Shown one piece after another: positions 1 to 9,402 of a stretch of DNA of 64,000 nucleotides. Positions within the stretch are counted from its first letter, which is position 1; each line of letters opens with the position of its first letter. The notes below the pieces were generated by a model, which searched no databases, was not told the origin of the DNA, and worked only from the letters and a program-made list of their open reading frames with translations. The stretch is taken from assembly GCF_030818695.1 (NCBI RefSeq), contig NZ_JAUTAR010000001.1, positions 3,280,501-3,344,500 of the forward strand, given 5' to 3'. This stretch comes from Chryseobacterium sp. SORGH_AS_0447. GTDB lineage: Bacteria; Bacteroidota; Bacteroidia; Flavobacteriales; Weeksellaceae. Made by a program: the position numbers and the translations under genes.

Positions 1-1335
1 GGCCTTGTCTGCCCATCTTTCGTAATTGGTTGCGGAACCGGATGTTTCATGGTGCATGATAAGTTTCATGCCTTTGGAATGCGCATAATCGTTCAGCGCT
101 TTGATATCGAAATCCGGGTATGGTGTAATAAAGTCGAATACAAATTCTTTTGAATGCCCGAACCAGTCTTCCCAGCCTACGTTCCAGCCTTCGATCAATA
201 ATCCTTTGAATCCATTTTCAGCAGCGAAATCGATGTACTCTTTTACTTTCGTTGTATTGGCTGCATGTTTTCCGTTCGGGGTCAGCTTGGAGAAGTCCGT
301 TACGCCGATGTGAACGTTTTCTGCGGTTGAATAGGCCCACTGGGATTTCCCGATGATCATTTCCCACCATACGCCCATGTACTTGGTCGGGTGAATATAG
401 GAAGTGTCGGTATATTTTGTCGGTTCGTTCAGGTTGAACATCATTTTGGAACCCAGCACTTCTTCTGCTTTCGGGGAAACGATGATGGTTCTCCACGGGG
501 AAACCGAGGACGTCTGGATATAGCCTTTGGCACCCTGCCGGTCCGGGGTAAGATGTGTTTTAAATTTGAAATTCACGGCATCCACTTCGAGGTTGGAAGC
601 CGGATAGTCGAGCACTGCGGCCTCTCCCAAATTTACATATAACGGCTCCTTGCCTTCCTTTTTCAGCATCAGCGGCGACTGTACCGCATTCGGCACCATC
701 TGCTGGGAAGCGTTGCTGTCGAAAGAGCTCGGCCATCTTGCCGGAATTTCGGAAATCTTCGTGGTCTGCGGCTGGTATTCCTGGGAATCGTAGTCGGCAG
801 CAATCCACCAGGCTTTCATATCGGTCGGAAAATCGATTTCGGAATCTTCTTCCCGGATCACGAAATAGTTCAGGTTTTTCTGCTGCGGGAATTCATAACG
901 GAATCCAAGCCCGTCGTTGAACAATCTGAATTTAACGACAATATCACGGTCGGTTGCATCCTGGTGCAGCGTTACCGCCAGTTCGTTATAGTGGTTGATA
1001 TAGTTTTTCTTTTCCCCCAATACCGGCTGCCAGGTTTCGTTTTTGGAATCCCTGGTTTCCGCTTTTTTGGAAAACCCGTTGTTGAGATCGAATTTGGCAT
1101 CTTCCGGCTTGGCGATTTCGGAGGCAAACTTAATGGCCGTATCCTTGAATAACCTCAGCCCCAGCTTTGAATCTTCTACTACAACCGCACCATTGTATTT
1201 TAAGTTGTAATACGGTACGCCCTGCTTCAGCTGGAAGTCCATCCGGAATTTCCCGTCCGGCGACTGTAAGGTCTGTGCCTGTACTCCTGCAAACATCATT
1301 GAGAACAAGACTGCCCCCATCGTAATTTTCTTCAT
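1..1335 (-). CDS. susB: GH97 family alpha-glucosidase (SusB-like), partial at window edge
   Basis: The start is the ATG at 1335. The frame stays open to position 1, giving 445 residues with the C-terminal part missing; GH97 enzymes are usually around 650-750 residues. Residues 1-20 form a signal peptide, followed by the beta-rich N-terminal domain and then the start of the TIM barrel (WWEMIIGKSQWAYS, then GFKGLLIEGWNVGWEDW). HHETSG near residue 430 has the Glu found in the inverting, calcium-dependent GH97 branch to which Bacteroides SusB belongs. The enzyme should release glucose from malto-oligosaccharides in the periplasm. It is the last visible gene of the susC-susD-susE operon and follows susE by 79 bp, a gap that contains a hairpin. 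The family call is firm; the mechanism subtype is inferred from one motif. Confidence 0.93.
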   Translation of the reverse strand, partial: MKKITMGAVLFSMMFAGVQAQTLQSPDGKFRMDFQLKQGVPYYNLKYNGAVVVEDSKLGLRLFKDTAIKFASEIAKPEDAKFDLNNGFSKKAETRDSKNETWQPVLGEKKNYINHYNELAVTLHQDATDRDIVVKFRLFNDGLGFRYEFPQQKNLNYFVIREEDSEIDFPTDMKAWWIAADYDSQEYQPQTTKISEIPARWPSSFDSNASQQMVPNAVQSPLMLKKEGKEPLYVNLGEAAVLDYPASNLEVDAVNFKFKTHLTPDRQGAKGYIQTSSVSPWRTIIVSPKAEEVLGSKMMFNLNEPTKYTDTSYIHPTKYMGVWWEMIIGKSQWAYSTAENVHIGVTDFSKLTPNGKHAANTTKVKEYIDFAAENGFKGLLIEGWNVGWEDWFGHSKEFVFDFITPYPDFDIKALNDYAHSKGMKLIMHHETSGSATNYERWADKA

Positions 1336-1357
1336 AATGACTATTTATACGCTTTAA

Positions 1358-1392
1358 AAATAAAGAAAGTGCTGCCGAAAAGCAACACTTTG
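1358..1392 (-). terminator. Hairpin between susE and GH97 gene
   Basis: Arms at 1366-1375 and 1382-1391 pair over 10 bp with one G-U pair and a 6-nt loop. On the minus strand a T-rich run (CTTTATTTTT) follows. It looks like an intrinsic terminator, perhaps a leaky one that lowers GH97 expression relative to susCDE, because the GH97 gene starts only 22 bp further on. Confidence 0.6.
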
Positions 1393-1414
1393 CTGTTTTA
1401 AATTTGTTATGTTT

Positions 1415-2527
1415 TTACAATTTTGTAACGGTCAGCTTATAGTACGCTGAGTTATGCAGATCCAATTCGATCTTATAATTTCCTGCCTGCGAAACTTTAT
1501 AAGCCGGATCTCCGGTTACAGTACCTTCTGCACTTAAGAAAGATTTTACCGCAGTCCCTGAAGTTAATGTCTGATCACCATTGTCCGGCTGGAACTTCAT
1601 GGCCCAGTCATCGTTGGCTCTGAATTTAAATACTCCTGAAGCTGTTAGAGCAATTGAGTTGATAACATAGGTTTTTGTTGTCGGATTATAAACAAAATCT
1701 GTATCCGAACCCCAACCGGTAGGAGTTGCGTCACCGATTACTCCAAAGTTGGCAATTACTGATGAATAAGTGTTTAAAGCCCAATTTACATTAATATAAT
1801 AAGTGCCTTTTGCAGCTGCTTTAATGTTTTGTTCTCCCGTTTCTACCAATTTACCTGTCAAAGTTCCATCATCACCCTTATCTCCAGCCCAATCCTGATT
1901 GATTGTAAATTTATATTCACTATTAGGATTTGTTACATAAATAAATCCTTTATATTTATCGTCCTTGGTTGGCGAGAACAAGTTCGGAGAATTTGCTGGA
2001 TTCCAGTCTGCGTATCCTGCTGCTCCAGCATATCCTCCGGGAACATTAATTTTAGGATAAATTAGATCAGGGTTTGGCGTGTATCCTGTGATATTAACTG
2101 TAACCACATTAGAATAATAAGCCGTTGTTGTATTCAAACTTGATTTTAATCTCACTTCAATTGGTTTTGCAACATTAGGAGCAACATTTAAAGTGGTTAA
2201 AATTGCATTTAGTTGCAAATGTGTCAAAGAAAATGTTTTCTGATCCATTGAAACGGGCTGGCTTGCCACTGGACTGAAATTAGTTCCGGCAACTGCAAAT
2301 TCAACAGTATTGGTAACACTTACATTTGGACTGAAGGATGGATTTGTATAGGTAAATGTAAGCGCAGCCTGATCAGCAATGGTTTCATTAAGAGTTACTG
2401 ATGTTTTATCTACAGCAAGACTTCCTGTTGAAGTATTATTAAGGATTGTTTTGTCATCATCTTCTCTACAAGAAACTATAAAATAACTTATAATTCCTAT
2501 CAGAAATATTTTAAAAATATTTTTCAT
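1415..2527 (-). CDS. susE: SusE/SusF-type starch-binding outer-membrane lipoprotein
   Basis: This is a 370-residue lipoprotein with a signal peptide ending in FIVSC (acylated Cys20). An Ig-like N-terminal domain follows (about residues 35-150, SLAVDKTSVTLNE), then two beta-sandwich modules like the CBM58 starch-binding domains of SusE/SusF (about 155-265 and 265-370, the second with GDATPTGWGSDTDF and FKFRANDDWAMKFQ). It should sit on the cell surface and hold starch for SusCD and the glucosidase. It lies 18 bp downstream of susD. Assignment rests on the module pattern plus position in the operon. Confidence 0.88.
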   Translation of the reverse strand: MKNIFKIFLIGIISYFIVSCREDDDKTILNNTSTGSLAVDKTSVTLNETIADQAALTFTYTNPSFSPNVSVTNTVEFAVAGTNFSPVASQPVSMDQKTFSLTHLQLNAILTTLNVAPNVAKPIEVRLKSSLNTTTAYYSNVVTVNITGYTPNPDLIYPKINVPGGYAGAAGYADWNPANSPNLFSPTKDDKYKGFIYVTNPNSEYKFTINQDWAGDKGDDGTLTGKLVETGEQNIKAAAKGTYYINVNWALNTYSSVIANFGVIGDATPTGWGSDTDFVYNPTTKTYVINSIALTASGVFKFRANDDWAMKFQPDNGDQTLTSGTAVKSFLSAEGTVTGDPAYKVSQAGNYKIELDLHNSAYYKLTVTKL

Positions 2528-2545
2528 TTTGAATTTAATTTAAGG

Positions 2546-4105
2546 TTAGAAACCAGCGTTTTGAGTAAGATTAGGGTTTGACTGAAGTGCCGAACTTGGT
2601 ATAGGAAAAACTTTATAATTATCTGAAATAGCCGTTCCATTTTTTACACCTCCTTTCCAAGGCCACAGATAAGATCCTCCAGTAAACTTACCGAATCTAA
2701 TTAAATCCTGCCTTCTCATTCCTTCAAAATTAAGTTCTCTAGCTCTTTCATCCAGAACATTGTCTAAAGTAATTGTTCCTAATGGTAATGCCGAAGCTCT
2801 TGCCCTTACCTGATTTACATAAGTCAAGCCCTGAGCAACAGTAGTTCCAGAAGCTCCTCTTAATGCGCATTCAGCATACATTAAATAAACGTCAGCCAAT
2901 CTGAATAGAGGAAAATCCGTTGAAGAATAATCTGTTGCTCCACCTGTACCATTAGAATCTTTGTTCCAGAATTTATCTGAAGGTAAGCCATCTGTCCAAG
3001 CTTTATAATCATTCATCTCCCAATTGTGTCCTTGTGTCCAGAATAGCTTTGCTCTTTTATCAGTACTGGCCTGAAGATCTGCGATACTGTTTCCAAACAA
3101 ACCATACCACGCTTTTGTTGCTCTGTGACCAGCCCACCCTTGCTTGGCCCCGAAATCTGCAGGAACCATTGTATCTGTACTGATACTTCCATTTACCAGA
3201 TAAGTTGTATTTCCGAAACTTTGGCTGGATACAGCGTCGGCTATCAGTGGAAATATAATTTCTTTGGAAGTATTATTATCTGATGAAAAATTCTTTCTTA
3301 TATTGGATTCCAGCTGATAACCTCCTTCATTTATAATTTTGTTAATATAGACAGCAGCATCATTATATCTGGCTGTTCCGGTATACACTTCCGCATTTAA
3401 ATATAATTTGGCTAACAACATTCTCGCACAGGATTTATTTGCCCGACCATAAGAGTTAGTTACCGGCAATGTTGCTTCTACAGCTAATAATTCACTTTCT
3501 ACAAAGTTGAATATATCTTTTCTTGAAGATTCGGGTAATGGTGTTGATGTATTAAAGTTCTGGTCATTCACCAATACGCCTTTACCAAATAAATCGATAA
3601 GATAATAGTAAGATAAAGATCTAAGAAATCTCAATTCGTCGATCACCTGATTTTTATTTGCATAATTTACCTGATCACTTTTCATAATAAGGATCAAATT
3701 GGTTGCCTGCGGAACTGTATAGTAAATTCTGTCATATACATATTTGAAAAATTTATTGCTTGAAGTCCAGTTGGAAGTGGTCGTTAACTGATCCAAGCCG
3801 TTGTCTCCCCATCTGTTCTTCATATCATCGGCTGTGAAATCCTGTAAATTTACCAATCCTCTTACGAATGGTGATTCACCAGGATCGGCTCCTGAAATAT
3901 CAGATTTATCCGGTCCCTCTACACTGGAAAGTGCAAAACTGGCATATAATCTAGAAAGTAAGCCTTCTACTGCATTTGGATCTGCTGCAAGAAGATTTTC
4001 TAAAGTCTGTTCTACTTTCGGCTGCGTATCCAGATCGTTTATACAAGCAGTGTTTACAGCAAGAAATGTTAAAAGGGCCAGTACTTTATATTTAGTATTT
4101 TTCAT
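2546..4105 (-). CDS. susD: RagB/SusD family nutrient-uptake outer-membrane lipoprotein
   Basis: This is a 519-residue protein with a lipoprotein signal (NTAC, Cys21). The helical TPR-like SusD fold is indicated by the conserved stretch around ELRFLRSLSYYYLIDLFG (about residues 160-180) and by the C-terminal block DERARELNFEGMRRQDLIRF followed by LWPWKGG and FPIPSSALQSNPNLTQN, all SusD hallmarks. It acts as the surface lid and ligand-binding partner of the SusC porin directly upstream (11 bp gap). With SusE and GH97 next to it, the substrate is most likely starch or malto-oligosaccharides. Confidence 0.95.
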   Translation of the reverse strand: MKNTKYKVLALLTFLAVNTACINDLDTQPKVEQTLENLLAADPNAVEGLLSRLYASFALSSVEGPDKSDISGADPGESPFVRGLVNLQDFTADDMKNRWGDNGLDQLTTTSNWTSSNKFFKYVYDRIYYTVPQATNLILIMKSDQVNYANKNQVIDELRFLRSLSYYYLIDLFGKGVLVNDQNFNTSTPLPESSRKDIFNFVESELLAVEATLPVTNSYGRANKSCARMLLAKLYLNAEVYTGTARYNDAAVYINKIINEGGYQLESNIRKNFSSDNNTSKEIIFPLIADAVSSQSFGNTTYLVNGSISTDTMVPADFGAKQGWAGHRATKAWYGLFGNSIADLQASTDKRAKLFWTQGHNWEMNDYKAWTDGLPSDKFWNKDSNGTGGATDYSSTDFPLFRLADVYLMYAECALRGASGTTVAQGLTYVNQVRARASALPLGTITLDNVLDERARELNFEGMRRQDLIRFGKFTGGSYLWPWKGGVKNGTAISDNYKVFPIPSSALQSNPNLTQNAGF

Positions 4106-4116
4106 TTTAATATTTT

Positions 4117-6975
4117 TTAGAAATTAAAGTTAAATCCGACAGTATATATTCTTGGTCTCGGATAAAAATTATTATCAATACCCGAAAAATTTTCAGGATC
4201 CTGCCCTGTATAATTGGTCCAGGTATACACATTATTTACGGAAGCGTATACTCTTACATTGGTACTTTTAAACACATTTTTAAATAGATATCCTAGTGTA
4301 ATGTTATCCAGCTTTAAGAACGAAGCATCTTCAAGGAAATAGTCTGATAGGTAAAGATTATCTGAAATGGTAAATGGTGAATCTGCCGTAGAAGCCAATG
4401 TATTATTTAAATTTAGAGAATTTGAAGGAATGGTATAGCTTTTCAGCCCCTGTGCAATTTTCCTTGTATTATAAATAAGACCACCGATCTGCCCGCGGAA
4501 AGCAGCATTAAAATCCCAGTTTTTATAATTAAAAGAAGTGCTGAAACCATAGGTCCATCTTGGTCTTATTGCCTTAAAATACCTATCGTTTTCATTGATG
4601 ATGCCATCGTTATTCCTGTCAACGTATACATTATCAAGCGGCTTTCCGTTAGCATCGTAAACTTGTTCCAGTACCCATGCCGAATAAGGCTGGCCACCTA
4701 CAATATTGGTTGCTAATTTAACTCCGGTCCCTACAGGCAAAGTACTGCTTAAATCCTGCAGATTAGTTACATCTCCCAAACTCAAAACTTTTGAATCGTT
4801 ATATCCAAAATTTCCTGATACAGACCAGTTTATATTTTCTGTTTTTACGGGAACAACGGTTAAATTAAGTTCTACACCTTTATTTTCTATAGAACCTACA
4901 TTTTTTGTAAATTCATTGGTAAGACCTTGTCCAGGTGGCAAACTAACTTTTGCCAGAAGATTGGTTGTTTTTCTTTGATAAACGTCTACACTACCTGATA
5001 TTCTTTCCTGTCTGAAAAATGAGAAATCAATTCCTCCATTCCATGTTTCAGCAGTTTCCCACGTAAGATTAGGATTGAAAGGTAATGCACTATATGTACC
5101 TACACCGGGGAAGTACTGAGAATTCGGTCCGCCGATTGAAAAGTAAGCGCTTGAAGGATAAAATCCTGCAACACCTACAATATCCGCATTACCTGTTCTT
5201 CCCCATCCTAATCTCAATTTAAGATCATTTACATTTGCAGATTCGTTAAACAGGTCCTTATTCACTTTCCACGCAAAACCTACTCCAGGAAAATATCCCC
5301 ATCTTTCACCTTTCTGAAATAGAGATGAAGCATCTGCTCTAAAGTTTAACGTAAATAGGTATTTATCATAAAAATCAATATTTGCTCTACCAATAAATGA
5401 CTGTAAATTCAGAACATTATAATATCTGTTATTAGGATTTAACGCTGTTCCAGGATTTGGAACTCTCAGACCGGTTGCATCATCATATCTATATTGATCT
5501 TTATATCCATCGTTTTTAAAATTCTGATAGGAATATCCTCCCTGAACAAGGAAGTGAGAAAGAAAGCCAGAATATCTTTTTTCATATACCAAATAGGCAT
5601 CCATTGTCTGATTCACAATACTCTGATGTTCAGCATAATCAACTCCTGGACTGAAAACATAATCATTTGGCACCACCGAATTTTGCGGATTTCTGTATGT
5701 TGCAATAGCGTTATTATCAAAAACCGTTTTCAAATTAGACCTTGAAGCTTCCAACCCTAAATTTACAACTGCCCTCAGATCAGGTAAAAAATGAAACTTG
5801 TAGTTAATTTCGGCGTTACCTAAAAATTTAGCGATTCTCTGCGGAGATTGACGTTGCAAAAGAATGGCTAATGGGTTGCTTTGTCCTTGGATAAGATATT
5901 GATTTCCTTTCAGTACAACATTCTGGTAATACCCTCCGAATCTATCATAAGGTTGACCTCCCAAACCTGTTTCAGATACATAAACTGGCAAAGTGGGATT
6001 CATATTAAGTGCTCCGCCAATCGCTCCGCCATCATCAATCGCATTGAGTTTAGAAAATAGACCTTTTAAACTAAAATCAATCTTCAAGTGATTATCAAAA
6101 AACGAGGGCGTAATGTTTAAACCTGCAGAAAATCTTTCGTAATCACTTGTTTTAACAACACCTTCTGTTCTGTTGTATCCCAAAGATAATCTGGTAGGAA
6201 CTTTATTGAATAGACTACCGGATACACTTAAGTTATTATCTGAAGAAACGGAATTTCTATAAATTACTTTCTGCCAGTCTGTATTATATATTTTTCCAGG
6301 TACCGTTTTGTTATTAGGATCTCCTCCTACTCCTAAAAGATAATTGAAATTCGGATAATTCTGATTGATGAAGTTGGTAAATTCACTAGCATCCATTACG
6401 TCAATATATCTGCTAACAGTACCTACAGAAACATTGGTATTTAAACTTACCCTTAATCTTCCTCCTCCTCTCTTGGTTTTAATGATAATAACCCCATTGG
6501 AACCTCTGTTACCATAAATTGCTGTAGCAGATGCATCTTTTAATATCGAAAAAGATTCAATATCGTTCGGATTAATTAAGTTCAGGGGATTCGCTACCCC
6601 TGCAGGATTATTAGTATCAAGAGGAACACCGTCAATAACAATTAACGGATTGTTGTTGGCACTAAATGATGATCCGCCTCTGATCCTGATATTAGGAGCA
6701 GCATCTGGCGAACCTCCGGAATTCGTAATTCTAACACCCGGAGCCTTTCCTGTTATCAGCTGATCCGCAGATACAATCGCTCCTTTATTAAATTCTTTTT
6801 CTGAAACAGCAGTAATGGAACCTGTCAGGTCAGATTTTTTCTGTCTTCCATAACCTACCAGAACAACCTCATCAATTTTTTTCTCTTTGGTTGTAGAGTC
6901 CGTTTGTGCATGGACCATTGCGCTGGCCAATAAAAATGCAGGCGCAATTTTTAATACCGTTGTAAAGTTTCTCAC
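4117..6975 (-). CDS. susC: SusC/RagA family TonB-linked outer-membrane protein
   Basis: This is a 952-residue TonB-dependent transporter. A signal peptide (residues 1-23) is followed almost at once by the TonB box region (KKIDEVVLVGYG, about 33-44), then the plug domain with GKAPGVRITNSGGSPDAAPNIRIRGG (written here as its key residues, about 75-102) and the 22-strand barrel ending in an aromatic C-terminus (TVGFNFNF). The roughly 80-residue carboxypeptidase-regulatory-like domain that usually precedes the TonB box in SusC/RagA proteins is absent, so this is the short form. It imports oligosaccharides together with SusD. It is the first gene of the operon. No SusR- or MalR-like regulator lies beside it in the window. 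Confidence 0.95.
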   Translation of the reverse strand: MRNFTTVLKIAPAFLLASAMVHAQTDSTTKEKKIDEVVLVGYGRQKKSDLTGSITAVSEKEFNKGAIVSADQLITGKAPGVRITNSGGSPDAAPNIRIRGGSSFSANNNPLIVIDGVPLDTNNPAGVANPLNLINPNDIESFSILKDASATAIYGNRGSNGVIIIKTKRGGGRLRVSLNTNVSVGTVSRYIDVMDASEFTNFINQNYPNFNYLLGVGGDPNNKTVPGKIYNTDWQKVIYRNSVSSDNNLSVSGSLFNKVPTRLSLGYNRTEGVVKTSDYERFSAGLNITPSFFDNHLKIDFSLKGLFSKLNAIDDGGAIGGALNMNPTLPVYVSETGLGGQPYDRFGGYYQNVVLKGNQYLIQGQSNPLAILLQRQSPQRIAKFLGNAEINYKFHFLPDLRAVVNLGLEASRSNLKTVFDNNAIATYRNPQNSVVPNDYVFSPGVDYAEHQSIVNQTMDAYLVYEKRYSGFLSHFLVQGGYSYQNFKNDGYKDQYRYDDATGLRVPNPGTALNPNNRYYNVLNLQSFIGRANIDFYDKYLFTLNFRADASSLFQKGERWGYFPGVGFAWKVNKDLFNESANVNDLKLRLGWGRTGNADIVGVAGFYPSSAYFSIGGPNSQYFPGVGTYSALPFNPNLTWETAETWNGGIDFSFFRQERISGSVDVYQRKTTNLLAKVSLPPGQGLTNEFTKNVGSIENKGVELNLTVVPVKTENINWSVSGNFGYNDSKVLSLGDVTNLQDLSSTLPVGTGVKLATNIVGGQPYSAWVLEQVYDANGKPLDNVYVDRNNDGIINENDRYFKAIRPRWTYGFSTSFNYKNWDFNAAFRGQIGGLIYNTRKIAQGLKSYTIPSNSLNLNNTLASTADSPFTISDNLYLSDYFLEDASFLKLDNITLGYLFKNVFKSTNVRVYASVNNVYTWTNYTGQDPENFSGIDNNFYPRPRIYTVGFNFNF

Positions 6976-7180
6976 AATATTATTTTTATATAGTTTCGTT
7001 GTAGTTATTTTAGCCGTGTAGGGCTGACTGCAATTTAAAAAAAAATTAGAATTAACTTAATTTTAATTAAAATTTAAATAAAATTATGTAAATTTAAAGC
7101 CTTAAATAAGTTAATGTATTTCTTTACAGCTATTTACACTAAAATATGCAAAACATAACATTAATTAAATTTTAACAAAA

Positions 7181-7200
7181 AGTTAAACAATTGTTTAACT
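7181..7200. promoter_or_regulatory. Perfect 20-bp palindrome, candidate operator
   Basis: The sequence AGTTAAACAATTGTTTAACT is its own reverse complement over all 20 bases. It lies 206 bp upstream of the susC start and about 80 bp upstream of the metG -7 box. It has no T-run and so is not a terminator. A dimeric repressor or activator site for the starch operon is a reasonable reading but is inferred only from symmetry and position. Confidence 0.45.
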
Positions 7201-7278
7201 AAATACAACCTTATCATCAATTCGGTTGTCACCAAAAGCCTTAATCGTGTTATCTTCTCAACTTTCAATGATTATCCT

Positions 7279-7286
7279 TATCTTTG
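7279..7286 (+). promoter_or_regulatory. -7 box of metG promoter
   Basis: TATCTTTG matches the Bacteroidota -7 consensus TAnnTTTG exactly and lies 23 bp upstream of the metG ATG. No good -33 TTTG was found at the expected distance. Confidence 0.6.
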
Positions 7287-7309
7287 CAGCTTACAAAACT
7301 TTACTATAA

Positions 7310-9346
7310 ATGTCAAACAGAAAGATGATTACGGCAGCTTTGCCTTACGCAAACGGACCGGTTCATATAGGGCATTTGGCAGGGGTTTATATTCCTGCGG
7401 ATGTATATGCGAGATTTCAGAGAAGATTGGGAAAAGAGGTAGCGTTTATCTGCGGTTCGGATGAGCACGGAATTCCCATTACCATAAGAGCTAAAAAAGA
7501 AGGAGTTACCCCTCAGGATATCGTGGATAAATACCACGAGATCATCAAAAAATCTTTTGCTGATCTGGGGATTTCCTTTGACGAATATTCCAGGACGACT
7601 TCTGAAAAGCATTATGAAACCAGCCAGGATTTCTTCAAGGTTCTTTATGAAAAAGGGAAATTTACCGAAGAAATGTCTGAGCAGTATTTTGATGAGCAGG
7701 CAGGAGAATTTCTTGCCGACCGGTATATCGTCGGAACGTGCCCGAATTGCGGGAACGAAAATGCCTACGGAGACCAGTGCGAGAAATGCGGTTCTACCCT
7801 TTCGCCGTCTGAGCTAATCAATCCGAAATCGATGCTGAGCGGGAATGTTCCTATTTTAAAAGAAACAAAGAACTGGTACCTCCCTTTAAATGAATATGAA
7901 AACTTTCTGAACGAATGGATCATTGAAGGCCATAAAGACGACTGGAAGCCAAACGTATACGGACAGGTAAAATCATGGCTGAATGACGGATTGAAGCCGC
8001 GTGCTATGACGAGAGACCTCAACTGGGGAGTTCCTGTTCCTTTGCCGGGTGCGGAGGGAAAAGTATTGTATGTATGGTTTGACGCACCGATCGGCTATAT
8101 TTCTTTCACCAAAGAATGGGCGGAGAAGAACGGGAAAGACTGGAAAGACTATTGGCAGAGCGAAGAATCTGATCTTGTTCACTTCATCGGAAAAGACAAT
8201 ATCGTGTTCCATTGTATCATCTTCCCTTCGATGATGAAGGCGCACGGCGATTATATTATGCCGAAAAATGTCCCTGCTTTTGAATTCCTGAATCTGGAAA
8301 ACGATAAAATCTCAACTTCCAGAAACTGGGCGGTTTGGGCGCATGAATATGTGGAAGATTTCCCGGGACAGCAGGACGTACTTCGATATGCACTCCTTTC
8401 TTCTGCTCCGGAAACTAAGGATAATAATTTTACCTGGAAGGATTTCCAGACAAAGAATAACTCTGAATTGGTAGGTATATTCGGAAACTTTATCAATAGG
8501 GTTGCCGTGCTGATTCATAAATATTATAACGGAATTGTTCCTGAGGGTGATTCAAATGCTCCCGAATTAAAGGAAATCAATAAATCAGCCGGAGAAATTG
8601 CCGGTTTTCTAGAGAATTATGAATTCAGAAACTCTTTAACAGCTTTAATGAACCTGGCTCGTTTCGGAAACCAGTATCTTCAGACTGAAGAGCCTTGGAA
8701 GACCATCAAAGACAATCCTGAAAAAGCGGCAAACTCTCTATTTGTAGGTGCTCAGATTGCCGTTGCTTTGGCGCAGCTGTGTGAACCATTTATGCCGTTC
8801 AGTTCAGAGAAATTACTGAATATGTTTAACGTTCAAAAAGCAAAATGGAGCGATGTTGAGACAAAATCTGTTTTGATCGAAGCCGGACATCAGATGAATG
8901 AATCCTCTCTTCTTTTCTCAAAAATTGAAGACGACATAATCGAAGCTCAAATCCAAAAGCTGGAAAACACAAAACAAAACAATAAAAAAACAAACCCTAA
9001 CGCCAATCCTATGAAAGAAGAGATCACCTTTGATGATTTTACGAAGATCGACCTGAGAACGGCCACTATTTTAGAGGCTGAAAAGGTAGAAAAAGCCGAC
9101 AAATTACTGAAACTGACCGTTGATACAGGTGTTGACGTAAAAACGGTTGTTTCCGGAATTGCGGAAAGCTTTACCCCGGAAGAAGTAATCGGAAAGCAGG
9201 TGATGATTTTACTGAATCTTGCTCCAAGAAAAATCAGAGGAATAGAATCTCAGGGAATGTTGTTGTTGACTACTAAACCGGATGGAAAACTGTCTTTCGT
9301 AACGCCGGATGACAACAATGTAGAAAACGGAATCGAAATCGGATAA
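7310..9346 (+). CDS. metG: Methionine--tRNA ligase
   Basis: This 678-residue class I aminoacyl-tRNA synthetase charges tRNA-Met. The HIGH motif is at residues 19-22. A zinc-knuckle insertion with two CxxC pairs (CPNC ... CEKC) starts near residue 144. The KMSKS loop appears as KISTS near residue 333. The anticodon-binding helical domain follows. After a Lys/Asn-rich linker (about 545-565) comes a C-terminal EMAP-II/Arc1p-type tRNA-binding domain (TFDDFTKIDLRTATILEAEK, about 570-678), the dimerisation module of long bacterial MetRS. The length fits this class. It has its own promoter and a strong terminator at 9371. Confidence 0.98.
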   Translation: MSNRKMITAALPYANGPVHIGHLAGVYIPADVYARFQRRLGKEVAFICGSDEHGIPITIRAKKEGVTPQDIVDKYHEIIKKSFADLGISFDEYSRTTSEKHYETSQDFFKVLYEKGKFTEEMSEQYFDEQAGEFLADRYIVGTCPNCGNENAYGDQCEKCGSTLSPSELINPKSMLSGNVPILKETKNWYLPLNEYENFLNEWIIEGHKDDWKPNVYGQVKSWLNDGLKPRAMTRDLNWGVPVPLPGAEGKVLYVWFDAPIGYISFTKEWAEKNGKDWKDYWQSEESDLVHFIGKDNIVFHCIIFPSMMKAHGDYIMPKNVPAFEFLNLENDKISTSRNWAVWAHEYVEDFPGQQDVLRYALLSSAPETKDNNFTWKDFQTKNNSELVGIFGNFINRVAVLIHKYYNGIVPEGDSNAPELKEINKSAGEIAGFLENYEFRNSLTALMNLARFGNQYLQTEEPWKTIKDNPEKAANSLFVGAQIAVALAQLCEPFMPFSSEKLLNMFNVQKAKWSDVETKSVLIEAGHQMNESSLLFSKIEDDIIEAQIQKLENTKQNNKKTNPNANPMKEEITFDDFTKIDLRTATILEAEKVEKADKLLKLTVDTGVDVKTVVSGIAESFTPEEVIGKQVMILLNLAPRKIRGIESQGMLLLTTKPDGKLSFVTPDDNNVENGIEIG

Positions 9347-9370
9347 TTTTACAATTATTATATTATAAAA

Positions 9371-9395
9371 ATGGGCAATCTATGCCCATTTTTTT
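9371..9395 (+). terminator. Terminator of metG
   Basis: ATGGGC (9371-9376) pairs with GCCCAT (9384-9389), followed by a run of T to 9395. The hairpin covers the first codons of the longest reading of the next gene and so argues for that gene starting at 9403. Confidence 0.85.
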
Positions 9396-9402
9396 ATCTG
9401 CC

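Larger units (their letters stand above)
6976..7309. other. Divergent sus/metG intergenic region
   Basis: This 334-bp, very AT-rich gap separates the divergent starch operon and metG. It holds a perfect 20-bp palindrome at 7181-7200 and a -7 box for metG at 7279-7286. I saw no clear TAnnTTTG box for susC on the minus strand and no gene. Confidence 0.6.

Noticed and set aside
9382..9402. Longer start of the four-helix membrane protein
   Set aside because: These codons coincide with the right arm and T-run of the metG terminator, so the ATG at 9403 is preferred.
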